Of a stretch of DNA of 64,000 bases, positions 38,657 to 46,851 are shown in pieces. The position numbers were made by a program, and so were the translations under genes. Location: NCBI RefSeq assembly GCF_900163645.1, contig NZ_FUKM01000017.1, positions 108,323 through 172,322 of the forward strand. Reading direction: 5' to 3'. Position 1 is the first letter of the stretch. The number at the start of each line of letters is the position of its first letter. The notes below the pieces were generated by a model. That model saw only the letters and a list, made by a program, of their open reading frames with translations. It was not told the DNA's origin and did no database searches. Origin of the DNA: Halomonas citrativorans. Its GTDB lineage: Bacteria > Pseudomonadota > Gammaproteobacteria > Pseudomonadales > Halomonadaceae.

Positions 38657-40111
38657 ATGGGAATGTCATTGTCAAATTGGCGCCACTGGGTACCACTGTT
38701 AGCGGGACCACTTCTTTTTGTACTGATACAGATACTGATGCCAGATACGCTGATTGATCCAGCCCCCCGCACGGTGCTGGCATTAACCGTATGGATGGGC
38801 GCCTGGTGGGTGACAGAGCCAGTTCCTATACCTGTCACTTCTTTTCTGCCCATGCTGGTACTGCCGCTAAGCGGTGTGATGGTGTTGGACGAAGCCGTTG
38901 TGGGCTACGCCAACCCGGTTATTTACATGTATATGGGTGGGTTTATTCTGGCCATTGCCATTGAGCGCTGGAACCTGCACCGACGCATCGCCCTGTCTAT
39001 CGTCAACCGCATTGGCAACAGCCTGCGCAGCATTGTATTAGGCGTATTGATTGCCTCGGCGTTTCTGTCCATGTGGATATCCAACGCGGCCACAGCGCTT
39101 ATGATGCTCCCTATTGCCGTCGCGCTAACCAATGAATTAGACGAGCGCGACCAGTTTGAACGTCATCATCGCGATAGCTTTGCACGTATTTTGCTGCTGA
39201 CTGTTGCTTATTCAGCCTCGATTGGCGGGCTGGCAACCATTATCGGTTCGGTGCCCAATGCCATCGTAGTGGCCATGATCCCGCAGTTTTTTGAAGGGGT
39301 AGAAATCAGCTTCTTGCAGTGGATGATTTTCGCGCTGCCACTCACGCTGATCTTACTGGCGATTTTGTACGTCTATCTCACTCGGATATACACAAAAATA
39401 CCCAATACACCGCTTGAGATTGATTTTGTGGCCCAGGAACTTGCGGCTCTTGGCCCCATGAGCCAGGAAGAGAAGCGTGTCTTGGGCGTATTTGTGGCAA
39501 CGGCACTGGCTTGGGCGTTACGCGGCTGGCTGGCACCGTTTTTTGACCTACCCATTAACGATACGATTATTGCGGTAACCGCCGCCATTGCACTGTTTGT
39601 CATTCCTGCCCACAACGAAAAACGCGCCCTGCTGGTTTGGGACGATATGAAGGGCTTGCCGTGGGGCTTGTTTATACTTTGGGGCGGGGGTATGACGCTC
39701 GCTGCTGCGTTCATCGCCAGCGATTTGACCGGTTGGATCAGCGAGCAACTGCAGTTACTGGATGGCGTCAATTACTTCTGGCTACTGTTAATTATGGTGC
39801 TGTTAATGTTGTTCTTGACGGAAATCATTTCCAATACCGCAACGGCAAATATGGCGCTGCCCATTACCGCGGGCATGGCTGCAGCCATCACGACCGGCAA
39901 TCCGCTCGGATTAATGGTGGCGGTTGCTCTCGCCACTACGTGTGCCTTTATGTTGCCGATATCCACCCCGCCTAACGCCGCTGTATTTTCCACAGGGCGT
40001 ATTTCTATTAAACAAATGGCCAAAGCGGGCTTTGCCATGAACCTCGTAAGCGCTATTGCGATTACGCTGTTTGTTTATTTTATTATGCCGCTGCTGTTGC
40101 CCACACCTTAA
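38657..40111 (+). CDS. DASS (SLC13)-family sodium/carboxylate symporter
   Basis: This 484-residue protein belongs to the divalent anion:sodium symporters that import di- and tricarboxylates such as succinate, malate or citrate. It has about eleven membrane helices. The two substrate/Na+ motifs are SNAATALMMLPIAVAL in the first half, and SNTATANMALPI with PISTPPNAAVFSTG in the second. AGGAG lies upstream of the ATG. It is flanked on both sides by predicted Csr-type sRNAs on the opposite strand, which hints at a link between carbon uptake and Csr control, but that is inference. Confidence 0.9.
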   Translation: MGMSLSNWRHWVPLLAGPLLFVLIQILMPDTLIDPAPRTVLALTVWMGAWWVTEPVPIPVTSFLPMLVLPLSGVMVLDEAVVGYANPVIYMYMGGFILAIAIERWNLHRRIALSIVNRIGNSLRSIVLGVLIASAFLSMWISNAATALMMLPIAVALTNELDERDQFERHHRDSFARILLLTVAYSASIGGLATIIGSVPNAIVVAMIPQFFEGVEISFLQWMIFALPLTLILLAILYVYLTRIYTKIPNTPLEIDFVAQELAALGPMSQEEKRVLGVFVATALAWALRGWLAPFFDLPINDTIIAVTAAIALFVIPAHNEKRALLVWDDMKGLPWGLFILWGGGMTLAAAFIASDLTGWISEQLQLLDGVNYFWLLLIMVLLMLFLTEIISNTATANMALPITAGMAAAITTGNPLGLMVAVALATTCAFMLPISTPPNAAVFSTGRISIKQMAKAGFAMNLVSAIAITLFVYFIMPLLLPTP

Positions 40112-40148
40112 TTAGCGAACTATCTTTTAAAAAGAGTATTAAAAAAAA

Positions 40149-40280
40149 CCCCGGCCATTGCTGGCCGGGGGCGATTAGTTCCTCCATAATCCTACACCAC
40201 GAACATCCTGTTCATGCTTCCTTGTGTACCGCAAATATCCTTATTTGCTCTTCCTTAATACGCTGTCCTTGCGCCATGTG
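40149..40280 (-). ncRNA. predicted CsrA/RsmA-binding small RNA, copy 2
   Basis: On the minus strand eight GGA motifs occur in about 110 bases. Two sit in textbook CsrA hairpins: GCAAATA-AGGA-TATTTGC (40231-40248, a 7-bp stem with an AGGA tetraloop) and CATGAAC-AGGAT-GTTCGTG (40198-40216). The GGAGGAAC element shared with copy 1 lies at 40179-40186. The RNA ends in a strong intrinsic terminator (CCCCGGCCA stem, 40149-40170, then U8). Both copies keep the same order: GGAAGA, AAGGA hairpin, AAGGA, ACAGGA hairpin, GGAGGAAC, terminator. A degenerate GacA/UvrY-like palindrome (AACAAG-N6-TTTACA, 40337-40354) lies upstream. The transcription start is not certain. Confidence 0.85.
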
Positions 40281-40820
40281 GCTACAATGAACCTTAAAGC
40301 ACCTGAGTTATCTAACCTAGGTTATGAAAAGATAAAAACAAGCGCTTTTTTACAAAAATTTAATACAACCTTCAAATCTTTTATTTCAAAGCAAAAACAT
40401 CTGCCAACCAAGGTTAATCATTATTGGATAAAATGACAGCTAAATTTTAGACTTTTCGATCTTAGCAAATTATCAAATAAGCTTTATTAAACAACCTGAC
40501 TATAAATAAAGAACGGCACCAAATTACAAAAAAAGTTTTTGGGAGCCACTGATTAAAACAACTGACTTAAGTATAACTCAGAGATATATACTAATTTCTT
40601 CGTACTATTACTGATAAATGGGGAATACGGACAACGCACCTTTCAACCTCAAGCTTGGTATCTCTATACGCCACAACGAGCCAGCCCAGAATTCAGCCAT
40701 TAAGCACAGTAGAAGGCCGACCCGCAGGCAAGCATTGGCCTTTTTTTATATAGAAATCTTCCTCATTGCGCATTGAATCCGTTCTGAAACGTTTTCGTAC
40801 AACATCTTTACAATAATTAA
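40281..40820. other. AT-rich region between sRNA copy 2 and the third sRNA
   Basis: This stretch is very AT-rich and has no believable gene. A 70-codon plus-strand frame (40224-40436) overlaps the sRNA on the opposite strand and shows no family features. It probably contains upstream control elements for the sRNAs on either side. Confidence 0.5.
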
Positions 40821-40849
40821 TTGTACACCGATTAACTTTTAGCTAGTGT
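40821..40849 (+). promoter_or_regulatory. predicted promoter of the third small RNA
   Basis: TTGTAC at 40821 is followed after 17 bases by TAGTGT at 40844, giving a start near 40856. It is a moderate match to the sigma-70 pattern. Confidence 0.55.
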
Positions 40850-40855
40850 CTGTAG

Positions 40856-40974
40856 TGTTCTCGGCAAGGAAACCGCTAGCAAGGAAGCGATCGCTCAGGA
40901 TGAGCTGCAAGATGGCATGGATGGTCAAGGAGACGAAAAGAAGCCCTCACATCGAGGGCTTCTTTTCGTCTGGT
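40856..40974 (+). ncRNA. predicted GGA-rich small RNA, plus strand
   Basis: From about 40856 the plus strand carries five GGA motifs in a row of small hairpins: CGG-CAAGGAAA-CCG, CGCT-AGCAAGGA-AGCG, GCTC-AGGAT-GAGC and GTC-AAGGA-GAC. A perfect 17-bp terminator stem follows (40932-40970, starting GACGAAAAGAAGCCCTC, loop ACATC), with a T-rich descending arm. The AGGA-in-loop pattern is that of CsrA/RsmA-sequestering RNAs. It differs in sequence from copies 1 and 2, so it would be a separate class, perhaps comparable to RgsA-type RNAs of pseudomonads, but I cannot verify that. A weak 76-codon frame over it (40846-41076) is most likely spurious. Confidence 0.7.
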
Positions 40975-41175
40975 TCCATAGCCAGCATTTATTCCTCCCT
41001 CTCCCATGACGCTTCACTCCTATTCGCATGTCTATCTGTTCGAAAGTTCATCTATTCGCAAGTTCATTGCACCTGAAATAGAATAAAGCCAGCAGAAAGC
41101 CACTCGCTTAGCGCCAACGCCTTAGCGGTTTTCGTTCAAAGCCTAATACGCCTGACAGAGACCAATGGATAATCA

Positions 41176-42852
41176 ATGGAACTGAGCAGACAACAGCAGT
41201 GGATCGTCTCACGCCTTGCGCGTTTTTCAGGCGTGGGCCTAGTACTGGGCACGCTCTTCTTTGCGTTTTCGCTAACGCCAAGCCTTATACCTCGCCCACT
41301 CATCGCGCAAGGTATCGTGTCGGGGCTAAGTTTTACCGCAGGCTATGCGTTGGGAGTGATGGGGCATGGGCTTTGGCGTTACCTCCATTTACCTGCCCCC
41401 AATGCGCGGCTGGAAACGTATTTTCACTGGTTAGCCGCCGCTGTATCCCTGAGCATCGCCGCTCTTTTTTTATGGCGAGCCGCCGAATGGCAAAATAGTA
41501 TTCGCCAACTAATGGAGATGGAACCCGTTAGCGGCACACACCCCTTCTCCATTGCCTTAATTGCCTTGGGTGTGTTTGCGTTTTTAATGCTTATGGCGCT
41601 GCTTTTTAGGCGCACCTTCCGGCTACTTTCACGTAAGTTGGCTTATATTTTGCCCCGCCGAGTGGCCTATGTACTGGGCACGATCGCGGCTATTGCGCTG
41701 TTTTGGCTCGTTATCGAAGGCGTTCTTTTTTCGTATGCGCTAAAGGTGGCCGACCGCTCTTATCAGCAGGTAGATGAGCTTATGCAAAGCGACCTTTCTC
41801 CGCCTGAAGACCCACTAAAGCCCGGCAGCGCAGAGTCGTTAATTAGCTGGGAAGCGTTAGGCAGCCGTGGCCGGCGCTTTGTGACCGAAGGCCCGAGCGG
41901 CGCGCAAATCGGTGACTTTCTGGGCGAAGAAGCTCCTGACCCTGTCCGCGTTTATGTGGGTCTTAATGCTGCTGAAACGCCTACCGAGCGAGCCGAACTC
42001 GCGCTGGAAGAACTGATCCGAGTAGGCGGTTTCGAGCGTTCTGTCTTGGTATTAGCAACACCAACAGGGCGTGGGTGGATAGACCCGGGGTCGCAGGATA
42101 CAGTGGAATACCTACACCGCGGCGACATTGCCACGATAGCGGCCCAATACTCCTATCTGCCCAGCCATCTATCGCTAATTTCTGAAGCCGATTATGGCGT
42201 CGAAAATGCCCGGGCGTTATTTGCAGTGGTCTATGATTATTGGTCCAGCCTTCCCAGTGACGAGCGCCCTCGGCTGTACCTGTTTGGGCTCAGCCTGGGC
42301 GCACTTAACTCGGATCTTTCGTTTGATCTCTACGATATTATTGATGATCCCTTTAATGGAGCGCTATGGGCCGGCCCGCCTTTCCGAAGCGACACATGGA
42401 AACGCATTACGGCTAACCGTGACCCTGGTTCGCCAGCTTGGCTACCCAGGTTTCGCGATGGCTCGGTAGTGCGCTTTATGAACCAAACGCAGGGGCTTCA
42501 AGAAGTACCGGGAGAATGGGGAAATTTTCGTATTGCCTACCTGCAATATGCCAGCGACCCCATTACGTTTTTTGAACCCGCTTCCTTCTGGCGTGAACCA
42601 GACTGGATGCACACACCGCGTGGTCCCGATGTTTCACCCGATCTGCGCTGGTATCCTGTGGTAACAATGCTGCAATTATTGGTAGACCTTACTACCGAAA
42701 GCGCCCCGCCAGGCTTTGGCCATGAAATTGCGGCGGAAGACTATATTGATGCCTGGGCCGCACTTTCCGAACCGCCCGGCTGGGATGAAGAGTCCCTGAA
42801 ACGTTTACGTGACTTCTTTATTCAAGCCAGGGAGGCAAGGATTCAGCACTAA
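41176..42852 (+). CDS. integral-membrane alpha/beta-hydrolase (Abhydrolase_9 type)
   Basis: This 558-residue protein has an N-terminal membrane domain of four to five helices (residues about 18-190) and a C-terminal serine-hydrolase-like domain. The probable nucleophile elbow is LFGLSLGALNSD. Conserved-looking blocks VLATPTGRGWIDP and LWAGPPFRSDTW point to the Abhydrolase_9 family (membrane alpha/beta hydrolases of unknown substrate). It lies 55 bases upstream of a CLCA_X protein gene on the same strand, so the two are probably co-transcribed. Function unknown. Confidence 0.82.
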   Translation: MELSRQQQWIVSRLARFSGVGLVLGTLFFAFSLTPSLIPRPLIAQGIVSGLSFTAGYALGVMGHGLWRYLHLPAPNARLETYFHWLAAAVSLSIAALFLWRAAEWQNSIRQLMEMEPVSGTHPFSIALIALGVFAFLMLMALLFRRTFRLLSRKLAYILPRRVAYVLGTIAAIALFWLVIEGVLFSYALKVADRSYQQVDELMQSDLSPPEDPLKPGSAESLISWEALGSRGRRFVTEGPSGAQIGDFLGEEAPDPVRVYVGLNAAETPTERAELALEELIRVGGFERSVLVLATPTGRGWIDPGSQDTVEYLHRGDIATIAAQYSYLPSHLSLISEADYGVENARALFAVVYDYWSSLPSDERPRLYLFGLSLGALNSDLSFDLYDIIDDPFNGALWAGPPFRSDTWKRITANRDPGSPAWLPRFRDGSVVRFMNQTQGLQEVPGEWGNFRIAYLQYASDPITFFEPASFWREPDWMHTPRGPDVSPDLRWYPVVTMLQLLVDLTTESAPPGFGHEIAAEDYIDAWAALSEPPGWDEESLKRLRDFFIQAREARIQH

Positions 42853-42907
42853 TCCTCAGGCTGTCTAGCCTGAATACTTTTACCGATAGCCAACAGGTAA
42901 GCGCGCC

Positions 42908-43687
42908 GTGAGTATCGACGCTCGAACGTTTTATCGCAACGGGCCGTCTCATCGCCAGCAGGAGCCCAGTAGCTTTGCGCTTATTCGGCGCCAGTTCGAT
43001 TTTCGCTCTATCGAAATTGGCCGCTGGGTAACCCCTACTGAGCGCGACCGTGCAGCGGAGCTGTTTCATGATGCGCTGTGCGATTTGATGTTGATTCTAC
43101 AAGGCCCCGAAACGCTGGTGTCATTACGGGGTTCACTGGCATTGCAGTATGGCAGCGGCGGGCGACCCGGCGTTGCCGCCCATTACGACCCTGCCCAGCG
43201 CAGCTTTGCGCTGGCCAAGAATGCGGGGCCTGGCAGTATTGCCCACGAGTGGTTTCATGCCTTTGATCACTATATTGCGCAAAAGTGTTTCACGGGGCTA
43301 TCTCGCGACATATTTGCATCAGCCGCTTGGTTGGCTGATGCGCCGCCTATTGTGCACCCGCTTAACCAGCGCCTCATGGATTGCTTTACGGCCATTCTGC
43401 TACAACCCGGCGGCAAGCAGCCCAGCGAACTTTTTCAGCACTCGGTAGCCATGGACCGCAAGCTGGGACAAGTGTATTACAGCAAACCGGAAGAGCTATG
43501 CGCCCGAGCGTTTGAAGCCTTTGTGCAGGACGCGCCGATCAAGAATCACTTTTTGGTTAAGGGCACCAAAGCCACCCCAGAAGCTGAACTTGGTCTTTAC
43601 CCCCAGGGCAGCGCCCGTCAGCACATCAATACTGCTTTCCAACGCTATTTCAGCCAGTTAGGCCTTGCCTTAAGCCGCTCCCTATAA
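42908..43687 (+). CDS. CLCA_X-family metallopeptidase-like protein
   Basis: This 259-residue protein contains HEWFHAFDHY, a zinc-metallopeptidase HExxH-like motif in which the usual second His is replaced within H-E-W-F-H. This is typical of a bacterial family named CLCA_X for its similarity to the protease region of calcium-activated chloride channel regulators. No signal peptide is seen. It starts at GTG 42908 and follows the membrane hydrolase gene. Substrate unknown. Confidence 0.78.
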   Translation: MSIDARTFYRNGPSHRQQEPSSFALIRRQFDFRSIEIGRWVTPTERDRAAELFHDALCDLMLILQGPETLVSLRGSLALQYGSGGRPGVAAHYDPAQRSFALAKNAGPGSIAHEWFHAFDHYIAQKCFTGLSRDIFASAAWLADAPPIVHPLNQRLMDCFTAILLQPGGKQPSELFQHSVAMDRKLGQVYYSKPEELCARAFEAFVQDAPIKNHFLVKGTKATPEAELGLYPQGSARQHINTAFQRYFSQLGLALSRSL

Positions 43688-43905
43688 ACCCTGATTACCA
43701 GGTACCAGTCCGTTCATCGTCTCTCTGTTTGTGCAAAATCGCTCGCTTAAATATCGGCGCTTACAAGACGACTAAGCATAAAGTCTAGGTTGTGCAGCCA
43801 AAACAGAGTCACCATAATCCGCGCGACTTTAGTTTATTAACCATTAGTTTAATTTAGGAAGTAGTGAAGTATCCTGGATTGAAATTCACGCTCAAGGAGC
43901 TGAAA

Positions 43906-45237
43906 ATGTCGCTAAGCCTAGCGGGCCTGACCGCTATCGCTGCTATTGTAGCCATGCTGTTAAGCGGACGCGTATCGCCCCTGGTGGCCTTCGTCCTTGT
44001 ACCTATTGTTGCCGCCATTGTTACCGGTTTTGGTATTGATGATATCGCGATGTTTTATGAGCAAGGCTTCGCACGCGTTATCCCTGTCGCTGTCATGTTT
44101 GTGTTTGCCATTCTGTTCTTCGGTATCCTTCAGGATGCGGGGCTTTTTGAACCGGTTATTCGCAAGGTGCTGTCGGTATCCAAAGGCAATGTGGTTAGCA
44201 TTACCGTAGCCACCGCGCTGGTTGCCAGTATTGCCCACCTGGATGGCTCCGGAGCCACCACTTTTCTACTGACCATTCCTGCACTTCTACCAACCTACCA
44301 GCGTCTGCGTATGAGCCCTTACCTGCTGTTACTGCTGGTCGGTTTGGGCGCCAGCATTATGAATATGCTTCCATGGGCTGGCCCGCTCGCCCGAATTGGT
44401 TCAGTACTCGGCATGAGCCCAAGCGAGCTATGGCGCCCACTTATTCCCCTGCAGATATTTGCACTGGTCCTTCTACTCGCTCTGGCAGTGGTATTAGGCC
44501 TGCGTGAAAATCGTCGTATCAAGCGCCTGCCTTCACTCGACTCTGACGCTGCCTTGAATGACGCAGCTACCGCCAATATTCAGGAAACCTTCAGAACACA
44601 GCCAGCCGCCGACAAGGTGCCCGGCTGGAAAATGGCCTTTAATGCGCTGTTGTTATTCGCGGTTGTCGTTGCGCTTACCATGGATACTTTGCCGCCCGCG
44701 CTGATCTTTATGATCGGTGTTGCCTTGGCACTACCTGTTAACATTCCCCAGATGGATGGGCAGATGCAGAGCATCAAACGCCATGCGCCCAATGCCCTTG
44801 TTATGGCCACCATTATTATTGCTGCGGGCACCTTCCTCGGTATTCTTAATGGCTCCAATATGCTGAGCGAGTTATCGGCGGATATCGTGGCGATTCTACC
44901 GGCAGCCGTGGTGCCCTATATGCATATATTGATCGGCATTTTTGGCGTACCGTTTGATCTTATTCTTAGCACCGATGCGTACTTCTTCGCCTTTTTGCCT
45001 ATCGTGATTGAAGTGGTCGGCAATGCAGGGGTTCCGGCGGTTTCAACCGCGTACGCGATGGTGATCGGTAATATTATCGGCACCTTTGTTAGCCCGCTTG
45101 CCCCGGCCGTTTGGTTAGCGTTACAGCTTGCCGGGCTGGAAATGGGTAAACATATCCGTTACTCCTTCGGCATTATGTGGGCCTTCAGCCTGGTATTACT
45201 GCTTTTTGGCTACCTTATCGGTGCCATCACTCTGTAG
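43906..45237 (+). CDS. CitMHS-type (citrate/H+ or metal-citrate) permease
   Basis: This 443-residue protein has about eleven membrane helices and the features of the CitMHS family in the ion-transporter superfamily. These include the N-terminal SGRVSPLVAFVLVPIVAA helix, the AHLDGSGATTFLLTIPAL block and the MLPWAGPLARI block. Family members import citrate, often as a metal complex. The frame is open from 43864, but the ATG at 43906 follows AAGGAG by six bases. It is monocistronic, with a weak terminator after it. Confidence 0.86.
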   Translation: MSLSLAGLTAIAAIVAMLLSGRVSPLVAFVLVPIVAAIVTGFGIDDIAMFYEQGFARVIPVAVMFVFAILFFGILQDAGLFEPVIRKVLSVSKGNVVSITVATALVASIAHLDGSGATTFLLTIPALLPTYQRLRMSPYLLLLLVGLGASIMNMLPWAGPLARIGSVLGMSPSELWRPLIPLQIFALVLLLALAVVLGLRENRRIKRLPSLDSDAALNDAATANIQETFRTQPAADKVPGWKMAFNALLLFAVVVALTMDTLPPALIFMIGVALALPVNIPQMDGQMQSIKRHAPNALVMATIIIAAGTFLGILNGSNMLSELSADIVAILPAAVVPYMHILIGIFGVPFDLILSTDAYFFAFLPIVIEVVGNAGVPAVSTAYAMVIGNIIGTFVSPLAPAVWLALQLAGLEMGKHIRYSFGIMWAFSLVLLLFGYLIGAITL

Positions 45238-45276
45238 CCCAAAGCTGCGCGATAACCGCTTGTAAAACGCTGTGAA

Positions 45277-45318
45277 AAAAGCCCGCTGAGTTATTCCCTC
45301 ATGCGAGCTTTTTTTATG
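45277..45318 (+). terminator. weak terminator after the CitMHS gene
   Basis: AAAAAAGC ... GCTTTTTTT flanks form an imperfect hairpin (inner TGAG/CTCA pair). The left arm carries the AAGCCCGCTGA core seen in other terminators here, but the right arm has diverged. Confidence 0.5.
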
Positions 45319-45353
45319 CTTATTTTCACACGAGGTAGAAAGTAGTCAGGCCT

Positions 45354-45584
45354 TTAATTACCCGGCTGGCCTGGGAAAGGAACAAATTCGCTATTGTCGT
45401 CAGGTGGCAGTTGGAAGCGGCCACGTTCAAAATCGCCTTCAATCCACGCTTCCTTGGCGGCTTCAAGCTTCTCTTTGGAAGAGGCGACAAAGTTCCAGAA
45501 GACGTAGCGCGGGCCGTTAAGCGTCTCGCCGCCCAACAGCATTAAGCGCGCGCCGCGCTCGCCTGCCGTAACGGTAATCGGGTT
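45354..45584 (-). pseudogene. C-terminal remnant of a pirin-family protein
   Basis: The minus strand encodes only the end of a pirin (cupin dioxygenase-like) protein: TVTAGERGARLMLLGG, then GPRYVFWNFVASSKEKLEAAK and FVPFPGQP at the stop. A full pirin has about 280 residues; here the frame meets a stop at 45585 just upstream and the N-terminal two thirds are missing. The break adjoins the start of a damaged LysR gene on the other strand. The pair was probably an intact divergent regulator/pirin unit that lost DNA by deletion. Confidence 0.85.
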
Positions 45585-45601
45585 TCAATTTGAGAACGAT
45601 C

Positions 45602-46080
45602 ATGACAACCCCTAATAATGACCTTTATTACTTTGTAAAAGTGGTGGGCCATGAAGGCTTTGCATCCGCAGGTCGTGCCATCGGTATTGCCAAATCAAAC
45701 CTTAGCCGACGCGTTGGGGGAGCTCGAAAAACAGCTAGGAGTATTATTGCTGCACCAGCCGCGCAAGGCCTATTGAGCAGCACACCTGGCGATTGCAGCG
45801 CGATGAGCAAATCGAGGTTATTGGGCATACGCCACGCTTTATTACCACCGACATGACCGCCCTTTACCATGCCACGCTAGCAGGCGTTGGTATCGCGCAA
45901 ATGCCCAAGCTGGTGCTTCCGGGCGCCATTGAATCCGGTCAGCTGACGCTTGTTTTACCAGAATGGGAACTGCGCCAAGAGGTGATCCACGCGGTTTACC
46001 TCGCTCGCCGCGAGTTACTTCCCTCAGTGCGCGTGTTGCTGGACTTTATGGCGGAAGGCTACGCCGAGCTTGAACTATAA
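45602..46080 (+). pseudogene. LysR-family regulator, frameshifted and internally deleted
   Basis: The first 38 codons encode a LysR helix-turn-helix (LYYFVKVVGHEGFASAGRAI, IAKSNLSRRV). At the G-run near 45717 the frame shifts: the continuation GELEKQLGVLLLHQPRKAY is in another frame and ends at a stop near 45774. From about 45790 the sequence resumes as the last third of a LysR effector domain (TDMTALYHATLAGVGIAQMP to the stop at 46080). About 150 central codons are absent. The gene is therefore not functional as a full regulator. Confidence 0.85.
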
Positions 46081-46149
46081 ATCAATAACGCAATTACATA
46101 ACACTGGGAGCCGGGTCTATGCTGACGTTACCAACACAGGAGGTGCAAT

Positions 46150-46305
46150 ATGGCTGAACAACAGTGTGCTTGCCCGAAATGCGATTGTTCCGTGGACGCC
46201 CAATCCATTGAGAAAGATGGTCAGAAATTCTGCTCCGAGGCCTGCGCTATTGCCCATACAGACGGCTCCACGGGCTGTGGTCACAACTGCAGTTGCGGTA
46301 AGTAG
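46150..46305 (+). CDS. bacterial metallothionein (SmtA/BmtA type)
   Basis: This 51-residue protein is too short for most gene callers but is convincing. It has nine Cys in the bacterial metallothionein layout (CACPKCDCSVD near the start, FCSEACAIAH in the middle, GCGHNCSCGK at the end) plus two His. Metallothioneins bind Zn, Cd or Cu in thiolate clusters and buffer or detoxify them. A perfect AGGAGGT ribosome-binding site precedes the ATG. The start is thus secure. Confidence 0.93.
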   Translation: MAEQQCACPKCDCSVDAQSIEKDGQKFCSEACAIAHTDGSTGCGHNCSCGK

Positions 46306-46492
46306 CCGCTTGGAAACGCAATGGTAGTCGTTAAGATATCGTGTCCGGCAGCCTCTGCCGGGCACTTTCTGTTTTAGTGTATTCCACTCCGGCATTGCGT
46401 GGTGCTTGAACGGTAACGCCTTGCCATCGTACTAAAACGAGCCCGGTGCACTAAGCTAAGAGTTCATCCAAGCCACTTACAAGGAATGTAAA

Positions 46493-46576
46493 ATGCCTTC
46501 TACTACCGTTATTGTCGTTGTTATTGTGATTATCGCCGTACTGGGGATTGGTTTCAGCGGCAACCTTCCGTTCTAA
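46493..46576 (+). CDS. 27-residue membrane microprotein
   Basis: The frame encodes a short polar start and then one hydrophobic helix (VIVVVIVIIAVLGIGFS) with the ending GNLPF. AAGGA lies nine bases before the ATG. It sits alone between the metallothionein gene and a strong terminator, which supports real expression. Its role is unknown; small proteins of this shape often attach to membrane complexes. Confidence 0.6.
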   Translation: MPSTTVIVVVIVIIAVLGIGFSGNLPF

Positions 46577-46603
46577 CCTATTAATAGCTGGATTAATTTT
46601 ATG

Positions 46604-46700
46604 GGGCAGATGGGGAGACGCAAATTTCCACGCCCTATTTCCACGCCCTACAAGAAAAGCCCGCTGAAAAATCAGCGGGCTTTTGTGCGTTTCTGGCCAT
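46604..46700. repeat. left copy of a ~90-bp direct repeat with terminator
   Basis: This segment shares, in the same order, GGCAGATGGGG, CCACGCCCTACAAGAAA, GCCCGCTGA/TCAGCGGGC and TGGCCAT with 49525-49607. The two copies bracket the ADH/ene-reductase/ArsR islet. This copy carries an extra duplication of CCACGCCCTA. Confidence 0.75.
46655..46684 (+). terminator. intrinsic terminator
   Basis: AAAAGCCCGCTGA pairs with TCAGCGGGCTTTT around an AAAA loop. It ends the 46493 gene transcript and may also stop the minus-strand ADH transcript. Confidence 0.9.
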
Positions 46701-46851
46701 AAAGAAGAACCCGGTGTTCCGATAACGGTGATAAATCGCCGGGGCCAGGAAAACAGTGGCCTTTATTTGTCACACTCCAGAATGAATAACTGGGTGTGAC
46801 TGGCGCTGCGGATTACCGGCCCATACGCAATCCGATAACACATCTTTCCAA

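Noticed and set aside
40224..40436. 70-codon plus-strand frame after the DASS gene
   Set aside because: It runs antisense through the hairpins of sRNA copy 2, has no ribosome-binding site and shows no family features; the composition is simply AT-rich.
40846..41076. 76-codon plus-strand frame
   Set aside because: It overlaps the third sRNA and reads through its perfect terminator stem. The GTG start lies at the promoter -10, so it is not a likely gene.
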